In this document: positions 48,269 through 58,025 of the stretch, piece after piece
How positions within the stretch are numbered: position 1 is the stretch's first letter
Layout of the letters: every line of letters begins with the position of its first letter
Made by a program: the position numbers and the translations under genes
Source of the DNA: Micractinium sp. NFX-FRZ
Taxonomy: Eukaryota; Chlorophyta; Trebouxiophyceae; Chlorellales; Chlorellaceae
Direction: 5' to 3'
Assembly (NCBI GenBank): GCA_029339195.1
Contig: JAPTJF010000011.1
Span: forward strand, 265,848-329,847
Length of the DNA stretch: 64,000 nucleotides
Notes under the pieces: generated by a model
What the model saw: only the letters and a program-made list of their open reading frames with translations
Database searches by the model: none
Told to the model about the DNA's origin: nothing

Positions 48269-50106
48269 TCACCAGTTGCGCCCCATGAGCGGGTCGATCT
48301 TCTTGCCAAGGATGTGGCCGCTGGGGCCGCGCCAGTTGTTGCTGCCAAGGTTGTACCCCCAGTCGCTCTGCCAGTGGCGCAGGAGGGGGGCGGGGGCGAA
48401 GGGGTGAGCGAGCGCCAGTGGGGGCAGGCAGGGGAGGGTGGCCAGGAAGGGGGCCCGGGAGGGGAGGGCACGCTTCCGTAGGGCACCAAAAAGCTGGACG
48501 GCATGGTGGCATTCCCTTCCTGAACAGGACGTCGGCGAGTGCTGGTCAAGTGGGCCTGCCCTCCCTTGCACCTCTTCCCACTCCCACACAGACCTGGGTC
48601 TCAACGCGCACGACATCGCTGACGGGGCGGCACATGCACAGCATGGTGAGGCCGCTCTCCACCTCGTCATCCGTCAGCACAAACGACAGGTCAGCAATCT
48701 GCGGGGGGTGGCGGGAGCAGGGGCAGGGGCGAAGGCAGAGGGTGGGTGCAAGTGAGTAGGGCAGGGGCAGGGGCGGGGGCGCATAGGGAGGGCAGGTCGA
48801 GGGTCATACAACCCCTCATCACCAGTGTAACCAGTGTGCTCTGTGCATTGCTGGGCAACACACGAGCGTCGTGGCTCCAGGTGGGCCTGCCTCATTGACG
48901 CACCACCAGCCAATGGCAGGCGCCACCTCCCGCAGCACCCCGCCGCTGTGCAGCAGCCCCAGCTGCGCCGCACCTCCCCCTGTCACTGCCCCTGTCACTG
49001 CCGCCCCGCCCATGCGATCGGGGGGCGTCAAGAAGAGACATATCATCAGTCTCCCTAGGCACCCGCACGCTGCCCCCACCCATCCACCCCCCACCCCCAA
49101 GCGCCTGCCAACGCCGCCCCTCGGTTGCCTCACGTCGCTGTGGTCCACCTCCCCCTCCGCGATGCGCCCCACACAGCAGCCGCAGATGCCGCCCTTGCAG
49201 GTGAAGGGCAGCTCCAGCCCTGCCTCCAGGCCGGCATCCAGAATGTAGCCGCCCTGCAGGGCACAGCGCACGCAGCAGGGCACTTGAGCCAGGTTTGTGA
49301 AAAGCGTGCCAGGAGCTGTGAGCGCGCAACAGACGTGCCCGGACCTCGCGCTCAGATTGCAGCCGCCCTGTGGGCAAACAGTTGTGCACTTGATATGCTG
49401 GTGTGGCACATGGGGTGGGTGGGTGGGAGGGCAGCCACGGGCAGGCAGGCGTGGGGGCGCTGCAGGAGGGTGGGGGGGGCAGCGCCGGTGTGCCTCCTGC
49501 GGGGCGGCACACGGCTGCTGTGCGCAAGCAGTGCCCCCGCCGCACAATCATGGTACACGACAGAGGGCATGCGTAATACAAGCTTCCGCAAGTGTTCTCC
49601 ACTCAGGCTTGTTCTCCACTTTCATGCTTTCCCTTGCTACCGCTCGCGCCACCGCAGCCCACACCCTTCCGCATCACCGCCCAGCCAGCGGAACCCCCGA
49701 CCACCTGCCCCGCACACCGCAGCCAGAACCCTCTGTCAGTCACTTCCTGCCTGCATGCAACGCGCAACCGCTCTGCAAAGGTTGACAAGCGGGCCACCGC
49801 ATAAACACAAGCCTGATGCCCGACTGCCCATGCTGCCCCCCGCCGGTGCCCCCTGCCCACCTTGGGGCACTCCACGGAGACCTCGGCGCCGTTGGCTCCC
49901 AGGAAGACAACGGTGGAGGTGCCCTCAATCTGGTCCTTCATGTCCCGCCGCTCGCTGATCTTGTCACGGCAGAAGCCCACGTCGGCGCGCACGGCCACGC
50001 CACCGCGCCGCTGCTGCCGCGCCGCCGCCGCTGCTTGCCGCTGCTGCGCTGGCCGCGCCGCCGCTGCGCCACTGAAGGTTGCCTGTCGGGAGCTGAGAGC
50101 CTGCAT
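48269..50106 (-). CDS. Plastid [2Fe-2S] ferredoxin, FdC2-like with C-terminal extension
   Basis: 189 residues in 4 exons (minus): 50106-49861, 49253-49134, 48698-48594, 48367-48269; phases close. The first ~40 residues are an Ala/Arg/Gln transit peptide ending near VAVRA. The cluster-binding loop is FTCKGGICGCCVG (C-x4-C-x2-C with an extra Cys) and the fourth ligand is in LTMLCMCRP. After the usual end VRVETQ there is an extension of 33 residues (SDWGYNLGSNNWRGP ... MGRNW), as in the FdC class of ferredoxins, which are not the main photosynthetic PETF and are implicated in regulation of electron transport. The exact class is inference. It is divergent from the AKR2-like gene. Confidence 0.92.
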
Positions 50107-50466
50107 CCTTCTGGGGAGGCTGCCTGTGCCGGGAGGAGGGGGGTGAAAAAAAGCTTGGAGGTGCGAGATGTGGCCCTGGCTCGCTCCAGACAGCTACTGG
50201 CAGTATCAAGAAAGCGAAGAGGATAAGCAGGGAGGCAGAGGAAGCAAGAAGCAGTGGGTGACACTGCGGATGGAGTGCCGCGCTGGCAGCGATTTAGCTC
50301 CTCCAATTGGGGCCGTGGCTGGCCATCATTGCCATTGGGAGTCTCGAGGTTCTAATATCCGCATCTACAGCCGCCGGCATCACTCGCCAACCCCACGCAC
50401 GTTCCCCACCTTACAGCAGCGCCTGCACATTGCCTGGTCCGGCCCACCAACCAGAAAGAACCAGCC
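50107..50466. promoter_or_regulatory. Divergent promoter, ferredoxin / AKR2-like
   Basis: A 360-base spacer between two plastid-related genes facing away from each other. No specific element recognised. Confidence 0.45.
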
Positions 50467-53449
50467 ATGCACGCCATCGCCGCAGCTGCAGCCGTGAGGC
50501 CGTGCGCACTGGCCGCCCGGCCGGCCGCCGGCGGCGCCGCCCGTGCCCGCCCCGCCCAGCGGGCGCCGATGCACGTTGTGCGGGCTCAGTCCGATGAGGA
50601 TAAGGCGGCGCAGCAGCTTAAGGCCGCCCTGGAGCAGGTTCAGTCCAACCCCGAGGTGGGCTTGACACCAACAACACTGCCGCTGTGCTGCGCTGCCCCG
50701 GAACACTGCTCTGTGTCCGGAGCAGGGCCCACGGACCAGCCCGCCTGTGCCCCGTAGCTGCCCCGCGTGCTGGCTCAGTTGCTCAGTCAAGCTGTGTGGC
50801 TCAGTTAGCTTGCTGCTGGACGTGCTGCATGGGTTGCCTTGCTATCGCGTGCACCATAGTGTGCTGCCTTGCAAAAGGCGCTGGCATGCTGATGCAAAGT
50901 TTCGTGTTCTTGGCTGATGCGCGCACGGCTCACCCTGCCCTGTGACGTGTGTGTGTGTGCGCAGATGGCTGCCAAGATGAAGCAGATGGAGTCAGCAATG
51001 GCCAACCCGGAGATGCAGGCTCAGATGGGCAACATGATGTGAGCGAGCAGCACCCACGTCTGGGTTTGAAACACCGGCTGTGCCCCCAGCCTGCCAGCCT
51101 GCCAGCCTGCCAGCCTGCAACGGACGGCCACTCCAGAGCGCCACTGCATGCACTACGTAACCATAATGATCACCACCACCGCCGCCCTTCTCCTCACCTG
51201 CCTCCCCGATGCCTGCCTGCCTCCCCCCGTGCAGGTCTGCCATGTCCAACCCAGCCTTCATGCAGAAGATGGCTGAGCTCAAGTGAGGCGGGGCAGGGGA
51301 AGGCAGGGAGGGAGGGAGGGGCAGTCATTGCCTGGCTGGTTGCGGGCAGGCCGGCGAGGCAGGGAGGGAAGGGCTGCCTCCGGCTGGCTGGTTGGGGGCA
51401 AGCTGGCGAGGCACGGAGGCCTTTGGCTGCTGGTTGTCCATTCTGCAGGCACCATGCCCTGCCGCAGGCTCTTGCAGTCTGCCGCCCACCCGCCCACCCA
51501 TGCCCTCCATGTTACTTTTTGTCTCTGCACGTTGTCCAAAGAGAGAGGACTCGCGATCAGAAGCCGCCGACTTGTGCAATGCCACCGCTCCACTGGCTCC
51601 TGCACAGTCTGATACCTCCTCCTGTTGGATCATGTTCCTTACCCCACCTCCCTCCCCTGTTCTCCTGCTCCCCCCCAGGGAGGACCCTGAGCTGAGGCCG
51701 GTGTTTGAGGAGATCAAGAAGGGCGGCATGATGGCCATGATGCGCTACATGAACGACCAGGCCTTCCTGGCGGTGAGGGGAGCGCAGCAGAGGCGGTGCG
51801 GGTGGAGGGTGGAGGGTGCTGATGCGCTGTGCTGGGTTGTGAGGGAAGGACGGGCCAGCAATGGGGCAAAGGTGCGCTGGCACCCTCCCACCCCCTGCTC
51901 AGCAAGGCAGGTTTCTGGCCAAGGCGTGTTACAACCGTGCAACCGTGCCCTGAGCGTGATGCGTGCCCCTTCTTTCCTGCCCCCGCAGAAAATTGGCGAG
52001 AAGATGGGCGCCATTGACCCCTCCCTGCTGGAGGGCATGGGCGCCGGCGCTGCCGCCGCCGCCGCGCCGGCGCCGCCGCCGCAGGTCGAGGTCGCCAACA
52101 TCCTGGACGCCGCCAAGTGAGCTTTGGGGGGCTGTTGGGCAGTGTGGCGAGGGAAGATCTGCTGTGGCGTGGGTGTCTGTGGGACAGCGAGAGGCAGGCG
52201 GCGGGGCACCGACATGTTGGATGCCGCCAAGTGAGCTTCGGGGGGCTGGGCTGGGCTGGGCACTATGAGGGAGGGAGGGGAAGGGGACTACAGTGGCGTG
52301 GGTGTCTGTTGGAGAAGCGAGCGGCAGGCGGCGGGGCACCGATGTTACGGACGCTGCCCAGTGGGTGGATGGCAAGTAAGAGGGTGAAGCTGAGGCAGAC
52401 TCCAGGCAGGCACGGTGTGTTTGCGACCTGTCCACCCCGCAAGTAGAGGGCGCCGCTGCCGCAGCAGCAGCTATGCACATTGAAGTCGCTGCCTTCCCCG
52501 TCCTCACCTTTACTTCTAACTCTGCGCACCTGTGTGCAGGGTTGGCGACCTGGAGGCGATTGAGGACTACATGGCCATTGGGAAGGGGGCCCTCACAGAC
52601 AATGAGCAGCGCACTGCGCTGCACTACGCCGTCGCATACGATCGCACCTCCGCCGTCAAGGTGCGCCCGTGTGCGCGGCAGCACCCGCAGCGGGGGGAAG
52701 GGGCGCGCATTCTTTACCTACCTCAAGCGGGCAGGCACAGCGCTGCGCAGCGGTGGGAGCCAGCGCTGCTTGTGGCGAGGCCCGCCTGGCGCCCATGAGC
52801 CCTCTCTGTGCCTGGCCTCCTGCCTCAAGTCAGGTCCCACCCCTGCCTCTCTGTAAAATTCACAAAGTGCCTGCCACCCTCCCTCCCCTTTCACCTGGCC
52901 CTTGCAGGCGCTGCTGGACAACGGCGCAGACACGTCAGCGAAGGACAAGGGCGGCAACCCGCCCCTGCACTACGCCGCCGGGTGTGTGGGCGTGCACGCA
53001 TGCCACAGCACTTGCAATGGCCCGGCCTCCTGGCAGCCCCTGATTGGCTCAGCCCCTGCTCGTGGTGCTTGCACTGCCCCTGGCCTTCCGTGCTGATGCC
53101 CTGCCTCCCCTCCTCCCCTCCTCCCCTCTGCCCCTCACTGCGATTGCTCTGCCTGTCCACCCCACCGGCAAACCTGGGCGTGAGGAGTGCGTGCGCGTGC
53201 TGCCATTGTGCCACTCCCCATCTCCTCCCCATCACCTCCCTCCCTGCCTCGCCGCTGCCGCCCTGCAGGTATGGGCGTGAGGAGTGCGTGCTCCTGCTGC
53301 TGGCGGCGGGCGCCGACATCTCCGCCACCAACGACCGCGGCCAGACGGCGGCAGAGGTGGTCAAGGGCGAGGCGCGCAACCCGCTGAACCAGAACCCGGG
53401 GCTGCTGGCGGTGCTGGAGGGCGCTGCTGAGCTGGCAACCATCCAGTGA
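50467..53449 (+). CDS. AKR2-like ankyrin-repeat protein (outer-envelope targeting factor family)
   Basis: 302 residues in 8 exons: 50467-50655, 50965-51038, 51235-51282, 51679-51772, 51989-52116, 52540-52660, 52908-52981, 53269-53449; phases close. It has Met-rich STI1-like repeats (MAAKMKQMESAM, NPEMQAQMGNMM, NPAFMQKMAEL), then EDPELRPVFEEIKKGG and MMRYMNDQAFL, which match Arabidopsis AKR2 (KEDPELKPILDEI, MMKYWND). Four ankyrin units follow (RTALHYAVAYD, NPPLHYAAGYGREEC). AKR2 is a cytosolic chaperone receptor that delivers signal- and tail-anchored proteins to the chloroplast outer envelope. Oddly, this one begins with an Ala/Arg-rich, acid-free stretch of about 40 residues ending in VVRAQ that looks like a transit peptide. 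The next gene downstream is TOC34. Confidence 0.93.
52211..52368 (+). repeat. Two echoes of AKR2-like exon-5 end in intron 5
   Basis: The exon end ATCCTGGACGCCGCCAA|GTGAGC (52116/52117) recurs as ATGTTGGATGCCGCCAA|GTGAGC (donor 52231) and as GTTACGGACGCTGCCCA|GTGGGT (donor 52361). The flanking GTGGCGTGGGTGTCTGT and GGCAGGCGGCGGGGCACCGA are shared, giving a ~130-base unit. Confidence 0.9.
53171..53201 (+). repeat. Echo of AKR2-like exon-8 start in intron 7
   Basis: GGGCGTGAGGAGTGCGTGC occurs here and again at the start of exon 8 (from about 53273). This is a 5'-exon echo, upstream of the acceptor. Confidence 0.85.
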
Positions 53450-54132
53450 CGTGGCAGCTGCTGAGCTGGCCTGGCCTCCCGCACGCCGGCGGCTCGCCCC
53501 CAGCCTGGGAAGCTGACAATTGAAGTGCACCCTTACATGTACCGTTGCTGCTGCTGTGTTTGCTCCCCTGCTCCCTTTTGACATGCTTCATTCCGCCGCC
53601 CGTCGTGCCATTTCGTTCCTGTGTCCGTTGCTGGCGTCCATGCCACCCCTCAGGCGTTTTCGGCCAGCCTGGGCCCCTGCATAGCCCTCCTCCCACATGT
53701 TCCAACAGTTCAAACCGCTGGAATCAGTTGGTAGCGCTGGGAATGAGACGGTTGGTTAGCTGCCAGTGTGAGGCTTCAGTGAGGCAGCATGCGGCCGCCA
53801 CCGGGCTGACAGAAGCGACTGAGCAACGGGCCTCCTGACAGGAGGCCTTGGCATGGGGGTTGCACACTAATGTGTTAGGCCATGAGTAATCCTCATGCTC
53901 AATCCCTGGTCCAGTGTCCTCCTTTGCTGTGCTACTCCCTGCCCAGCTGCCCTGCCGCCCACCGCCACGCGGGCGCCCGCCTCATCCAGTCACCCCCATA
54001 CACTGCATGCATCGCGATCCTGGCTGCCCTCCCTGTATTTGCTCCGCTCGACCGCGTGCTTTGGGTGTTGTCCCCGCAGCGCAGGCACAGAGCGCAGCGT
54101 CCGCACCCCCGCAAGCAGCCTTGGCAGCTGGG
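53450..54132. other. Spacer between AKR2-like and TOC34 genes
   Basis: 683 bases in the same orientation: 3' UTR of the AKR2-like gene and promoter/5' UTR of TOC34. A CCCCGCAG acceptor-like site at about 54080 could mark a 5' UTR intron. No gene seen. Confidence 0.4.
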
Positions 54133-57100
54133 ATGGCGGAGCAGCAGCAGAAATATGTGGAGGAGGACTATGTGGAAGAATACAGCGAGGGAGAGGAGGG
54201 GGAGTATGAGGAGGAGCTTGCCGAGGACGCCGACCTGCTAAACGCAGAGGAGGAGGGGGTGGAGGACTACGAGAGCGGCGAGGAGGTTGACGATGAGGAT
54301 ATTGACGCGGATGATGGTGAGTGGGCGGCAATGCGCCGCAGGCGGGGCCTCCCGAGGCTCCAGCATGCTGCATGGTGGCACTGCTGCCTTGCTGAGGCGC
54401 TGCCAACGGCGCCTGGGGCGTTCATCAGGCTCTGTCCAACATGCCGGACGCAGTGGACCGCCCCGCGCCCCCTGCAGCTGACGACGAGGACGACCAACCT
54501 GGCGGCGGCGGCGGCGCTGGCGGCAGCGGCGGCGCGGGTGGCGAGGGCGGTGCGCAGGGCCAGGGCCAGATGCTCTACATCCCCGGCCTCGGCTACATCC
54601 CGCTGGCCAACTTCCCCGGCCTGGGCAACATGCAGCGCGGCGGTGCCGGTGGCGGCCCCGCCGGCCCGCCGCAGCAGCCCGAGGGGGAGCGGGAGTGGAG
54701 CGCTCTGCACGAGATGCCCGCTGCCACTCAGGAGGGCCTGCTGAATGCGCTCCAGGCGCTCAAGGAGGACGGGCGCGATGAGCTGACGCTGCTGGTGCTC
54801 GGCAAGGGCGGCGTGGGCAAGAGCAGGTGCGGCTGCCAGATGGGAGGGAGGGAAGCTGGCGGGACGGTGGGCGGTGCAGTGCTGGCCTGGCACTCAGCAG
54901 CAGCTGAGGTGACGAGGGGCCCAGCCTGCAGTGCGCTGGAAAGCGCTGGCGGCAGCGGTGTCTTATCGAGGACGAGTCCTGCTCCGCCGGCTGCAGCAGG
55001 CTTGAAGCCATGCCGTGGCTCTGTTTCCGAGCACGGCACCCCTGCCCCACTACGCACCATGCTCTGCTGCCACCCGCCGCCTCCCCCTACAGCAAAGGGC
55101 CGCCTCCCCTTGCTGTGTTGCTCAACGCAACCCGCCCCCTGCCCCCGCGCCCACCTCGCCCTCCCTGCAGCACCGTCAACTCGCTGCTCAACGAGCGGGC
55201 CGCCAACGTGACGGCTTTCCAGCAGGACACCGCCAGCCGTCCCACCATGTACAGCCGCAGCGCTGCCGGCTTCACGCTGCACCTCATTGACACCCCCTCC
55301 CTGCTGGATCAGGACAACGTCAGCGAGGCGGTGAGCACACAGCTGGCGGCAGCAGCGGGGGTGGATGGCGGGGGGAGGGGTGGTGGAGGCTGGCAGCAAC
55401 GTCGCATGCGGGGGGCTTCCTGGACGCTCAGCAGCCGGCCACTGGTGTTGTACATACCCAGTCAAGGAACCATCATGCTGATGATGTGTCCCACAATGTA
55501 TGTTGCACACCCGCCCGCAGAAGCTGGAGGCGATTGGCAAGTCGATCCGCGAGCAGCCGGTGGATGCGGTGCTGTACCTCGACCGCCTGGACAGCTGGAA
55601 GCTGGACACGCTGGACCGCAAGGTGGGTACTGCGGGACCGGTGGTGGTACCGCAGGAATGTTATTGTTTGTAGCATAACTGGACTGCCTGGACAGCTGGA
55701 AGCTTAGCACTCTGGGCGGCAAGGTACTGCGGGGATGGTTTTGTTGATGCTGCGCTGATGGCTTTGAAGTAGCTGTCAGCACCACTAGTAGAGTGGAGCT
55801 GCCTGTACAGAGTGCAGGTTGCTCTCGTGGGAATGGTGGTGCCGCAGGTTGCCTCAAGGCAGGTGCAAGCAGAAGGGTTGGGTGGCGCTTCTGACGTCAA
55901 CAATGCTGGTGCCAGCACTGCTCCCCCTTGCTTGCCAATGGCTGCGCCACCGACCTGTCCCTCCCCTATCTCTATACTTCTTATCCTTCCCGTTTTTTAT
56001 TACCCGCTCTCAACACAACTTGCACCCCCACCACACACCTGCTTCCGGGCAGGTCATCCAAGGCGTGACCCGCGTGCTGGGCCCCCGCATCTGGGAGAAC
56101 GCCGTGCTGGGCTTCACCCGCGCCACCGAGTCCTCCTGCCCCACCGGCGTGCCCTTTGAGCGGCACGTGGAGCAGCGCGCCGCCGCCCTGCGCTCGGCCA
56201 TCTCCAAGGTGCGGGCTGGGCTGGGCTGGCTGGGGGGGGGGGGGGGGGGGGGGCGGACGGACAGGTTAGAGTGCATGCATGGATCTTTGGGCAAGCCGCG
56301 GCTCGGCTGGCTGTGCCCTGTTGAAGTTTGCAGGCAGGCAGGCAGGCAGGCAGGCAGGCATTTGCCTCCCAACTGGGTGCATTGCCACCTGGCCTGGGTG
56401 ACCACTTTGCCTGGCATAACCTGTTGGCAGCACCGCCCGCTGCAGCCCGCCCCTCAGCCCCCCTTGTGCGCTGCTGTCCCCTCCTGTGCAGGCCGGCGGT
56501 TCGGGTGCCGCTGACCTGGCGGTTGCCCTGATTGAGAACAGCAGCCGGTGCCCCACCAACGAGGATGGGGAGAAGGTGGTGCCGCCCGGCGACGTGCCAT
56601 GGGTGGTGGACCTGGTGGAGAAGGTGAGCGGGCACTGGAGCTGGAACACAACACAGGCGGGCAGGGCTGGGTGCAGGCGGAACGGGAGGGTGCGAGGCCC
56701 CTTGGGTGGGGTACTGGCATGGAGAAGGTCAAGGGTGCAATTTAAATTGAGTGCAACCACAAAATTGTCAGGGCTGGGTCCAGGCAGCAGAATCGGGGAA
56801 GTGTGAACAGTGCTGAACGTGGCGCGGTTTGAGAAGTGTGGATAGTGCTGAACGTGGCGCCGTTGAGCACCACAACCCCAAGGCCGCCGCCACGTCCATG
56901 CTGACCTGGCGTGTCTGCTGCTGCTGACCTGGCACCCCGCAGGTTGCTGAGGTGGCGCTGAATGTGGAGCCGTTTGAGTACGACCCCAAGGCAGCCGCCA
57001 AGGCCTCCAACCCCAACCGCCGGCGCAAGTGGCTCATCCCTCTGGTGCTTGCAGCCCAGGTGAGCTTGCTTTGCTTTGGCTGGGTAGTTGTGATTCAGTG

Positions 57101-58025
57101 CTTGATCTTCACACCGCTACGCTGAGCTGGCACTGGGGTGCAAGCGGCTTATCCCACTGGTGCTTGCCGCCCAGGTGGGCCTCATGAGACTGAAAAGCGT
57201 TGATTGATCGGCTGCTTGACTTTCAAAGAGCTCGTGCTGAGGTTCACCGGGATGCACGTGGCTCGCCGCTGTGGCGAGCTGCGCTGATGGGCGGGGCAAG
57301 GCGCATTCCTCCCCAGCTTGCTCGTGGGCTGGAAGTTGTGGTCAGGCCCTTGCAACTTCGCTTCCCTGCGCCGCCCTGCCCCGCCTGTTTGTGGCCTGCT
57401 GCGTGTGGTTCACACCGCGCCCTGCACCGCCCCACCACGCACTTTGCACCCTGCCCTGCACCGCTCCACCCGCTGCCTGCCTGCCCCTGCCCCATCCCAC
57501 CACACAGGTTGGCCTCAAGCTGCTGCTGGACCGGGTGCTGGATGAGGACGGGTGCCGGGGCGACAACAACGGGCCCTTTGACCAGCAGACGGTGGAGGAG
57601 CGGCGCGAGGACCTGAAGCGGGACAAGGTGGGGAGGCAGGCAGGGCAGTGGGTCTAGAGCGGGTGGGCACGGGGTGATCCATCGCAAGGAAGCGCAGGCA
57701 GGCTGGCGCGCTTGGCATTGTTCCTACGTAGCAACGTCCACATGAGTTGGCCCAACCCCAACGCTGCTGCGTTGACTGCTCCCATGCCATCTTGGGTAAA
57801 CGGCACTGCCATTACCCCCTCCCACCCACCCATGCGCCCACCCACCCACACCTGCAAATTGTCCGCCCGCCCCCGCAGGAGGAGCGCAAGGCCAAGGAGG
57901 AGAAGAAGAAGGCGCAGCGGCAGCGGGCGGCCACGGCGGCCGCCAGCCCCGCCGCAGCCGCCCCCTCCCGCTACTCCTCCCGCTACGACGACGAGACGGA
58001 GGAGGAGAGCGACGACGACTACTGA
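54133..58025 (+). CDS. TOC34: TOC34 GTPase, chloroplast outer-envelope import receptor
   Basis: 515 residues in 9 exons: 54133-54316, 54397-54826 (acceptor tentative, chosen by phase), 55171-55330, 55521-55622, 56053-56208, 56492-56623, 56943-57059, 57508-57627, 57879-58025. After an acidic N-terminus (EDYVEEYSEGEEGEYEEE) and Gly-rich linker, the GTPase shows the G1 loop GKGGVGKSSTVNS, the G3 region HLIDTPSLLD, DAVLYLDRLDSWKLDTLDR, GFTRATES (G4) and LIENSSRCPTNEDGEKVV (G5 ENS), as in pea/Arabidopsis Toc34. A tail-anchor helix RRRKWLIPLVLAAQVGLKLLL is followed by a charged C-terminus. It recognises precursors at the outer envelope with TOC159 and TOC75. The G3 Gly (DTPG) is Ser here. It lies directly downstream of the AKR2-like gene. 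Confidence 0.94.
55680..55733 (+). repeat. Echo of TOC34 exon-4 end in intron 4
   Basis: CTGGACAGCTGGAAGCT, then a GGCAAG|GTACTGCGGG end, mirror CTGGACAGCTGGAAGCT and CGCAAG|GTGGGTACTGCGGG at the true exon-4 end (55588-55638). The echoed donor is GTACTG at 55724. Confidence 0.88.
56232..56253 (+). repeat. Poly-G run in TOC34 intron 5
   Basis: An uninterrupted run of about 22 G on the transcribed sense strand, followed at 56331-56360 by a (CAGG)n microsatellite. Length may be unreliable in an assembly. Confidence 0.8.
56810..56896 (+). repeat. Echoes of TOC34 exon-7 start in intron 6
   Basis: GTGCTGAACGTGGCGCGGTT (from 56810) and GTGCTGAACGTGGCGCCGTT...ACCCCAAGGCCGCCGCCA (from 56846) echo GCGCTGAATGTGGAGCCGTT...ACCCCAAGGCAGCCGCCA of exon 7 (from about 56955). 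Confidence 0.85.
57141..57180 (+). repeat. Echo of TOC34 exon-7 end with donor in intron 7
   Basis: CAAGCGGCTTATCCCACTGG, TGCTTGCCGCCCAG|GTGGGC echoes CAAGTGGCTCATCCCTCTGG, TGCTTGCAGCCCAG|GTGAGC (57026-57065). It copies the codons of the membrane-anchor start LIPLVLAAQ and keeps a usable donor at 57175. Confidence 0.9.

Noticed and set aside
54317..54440. TOC34 exon 2 starting at the TCAG acceptor (54429)
   Set aside because: It gives the wrong reading phase with exon 1, and the acceptor at 54363 leads to a stop. Only the acceptor ending at 54396 keeps the frame, though its consensus is weak.
56232..56253. Poly-G run as a regulatory G-quadruplex
   Set aside because: Possible in principle, but homopolymer length in an assembly is unreliable and similar G/C runs occur in several introns; no specific support.
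57060..57174. Using the TOC34 exon-7 echo donor as a productive extension
   Set aside because: The extended frame meets a TGA (near 57122) before the echo, so it could only yield a truncated product.
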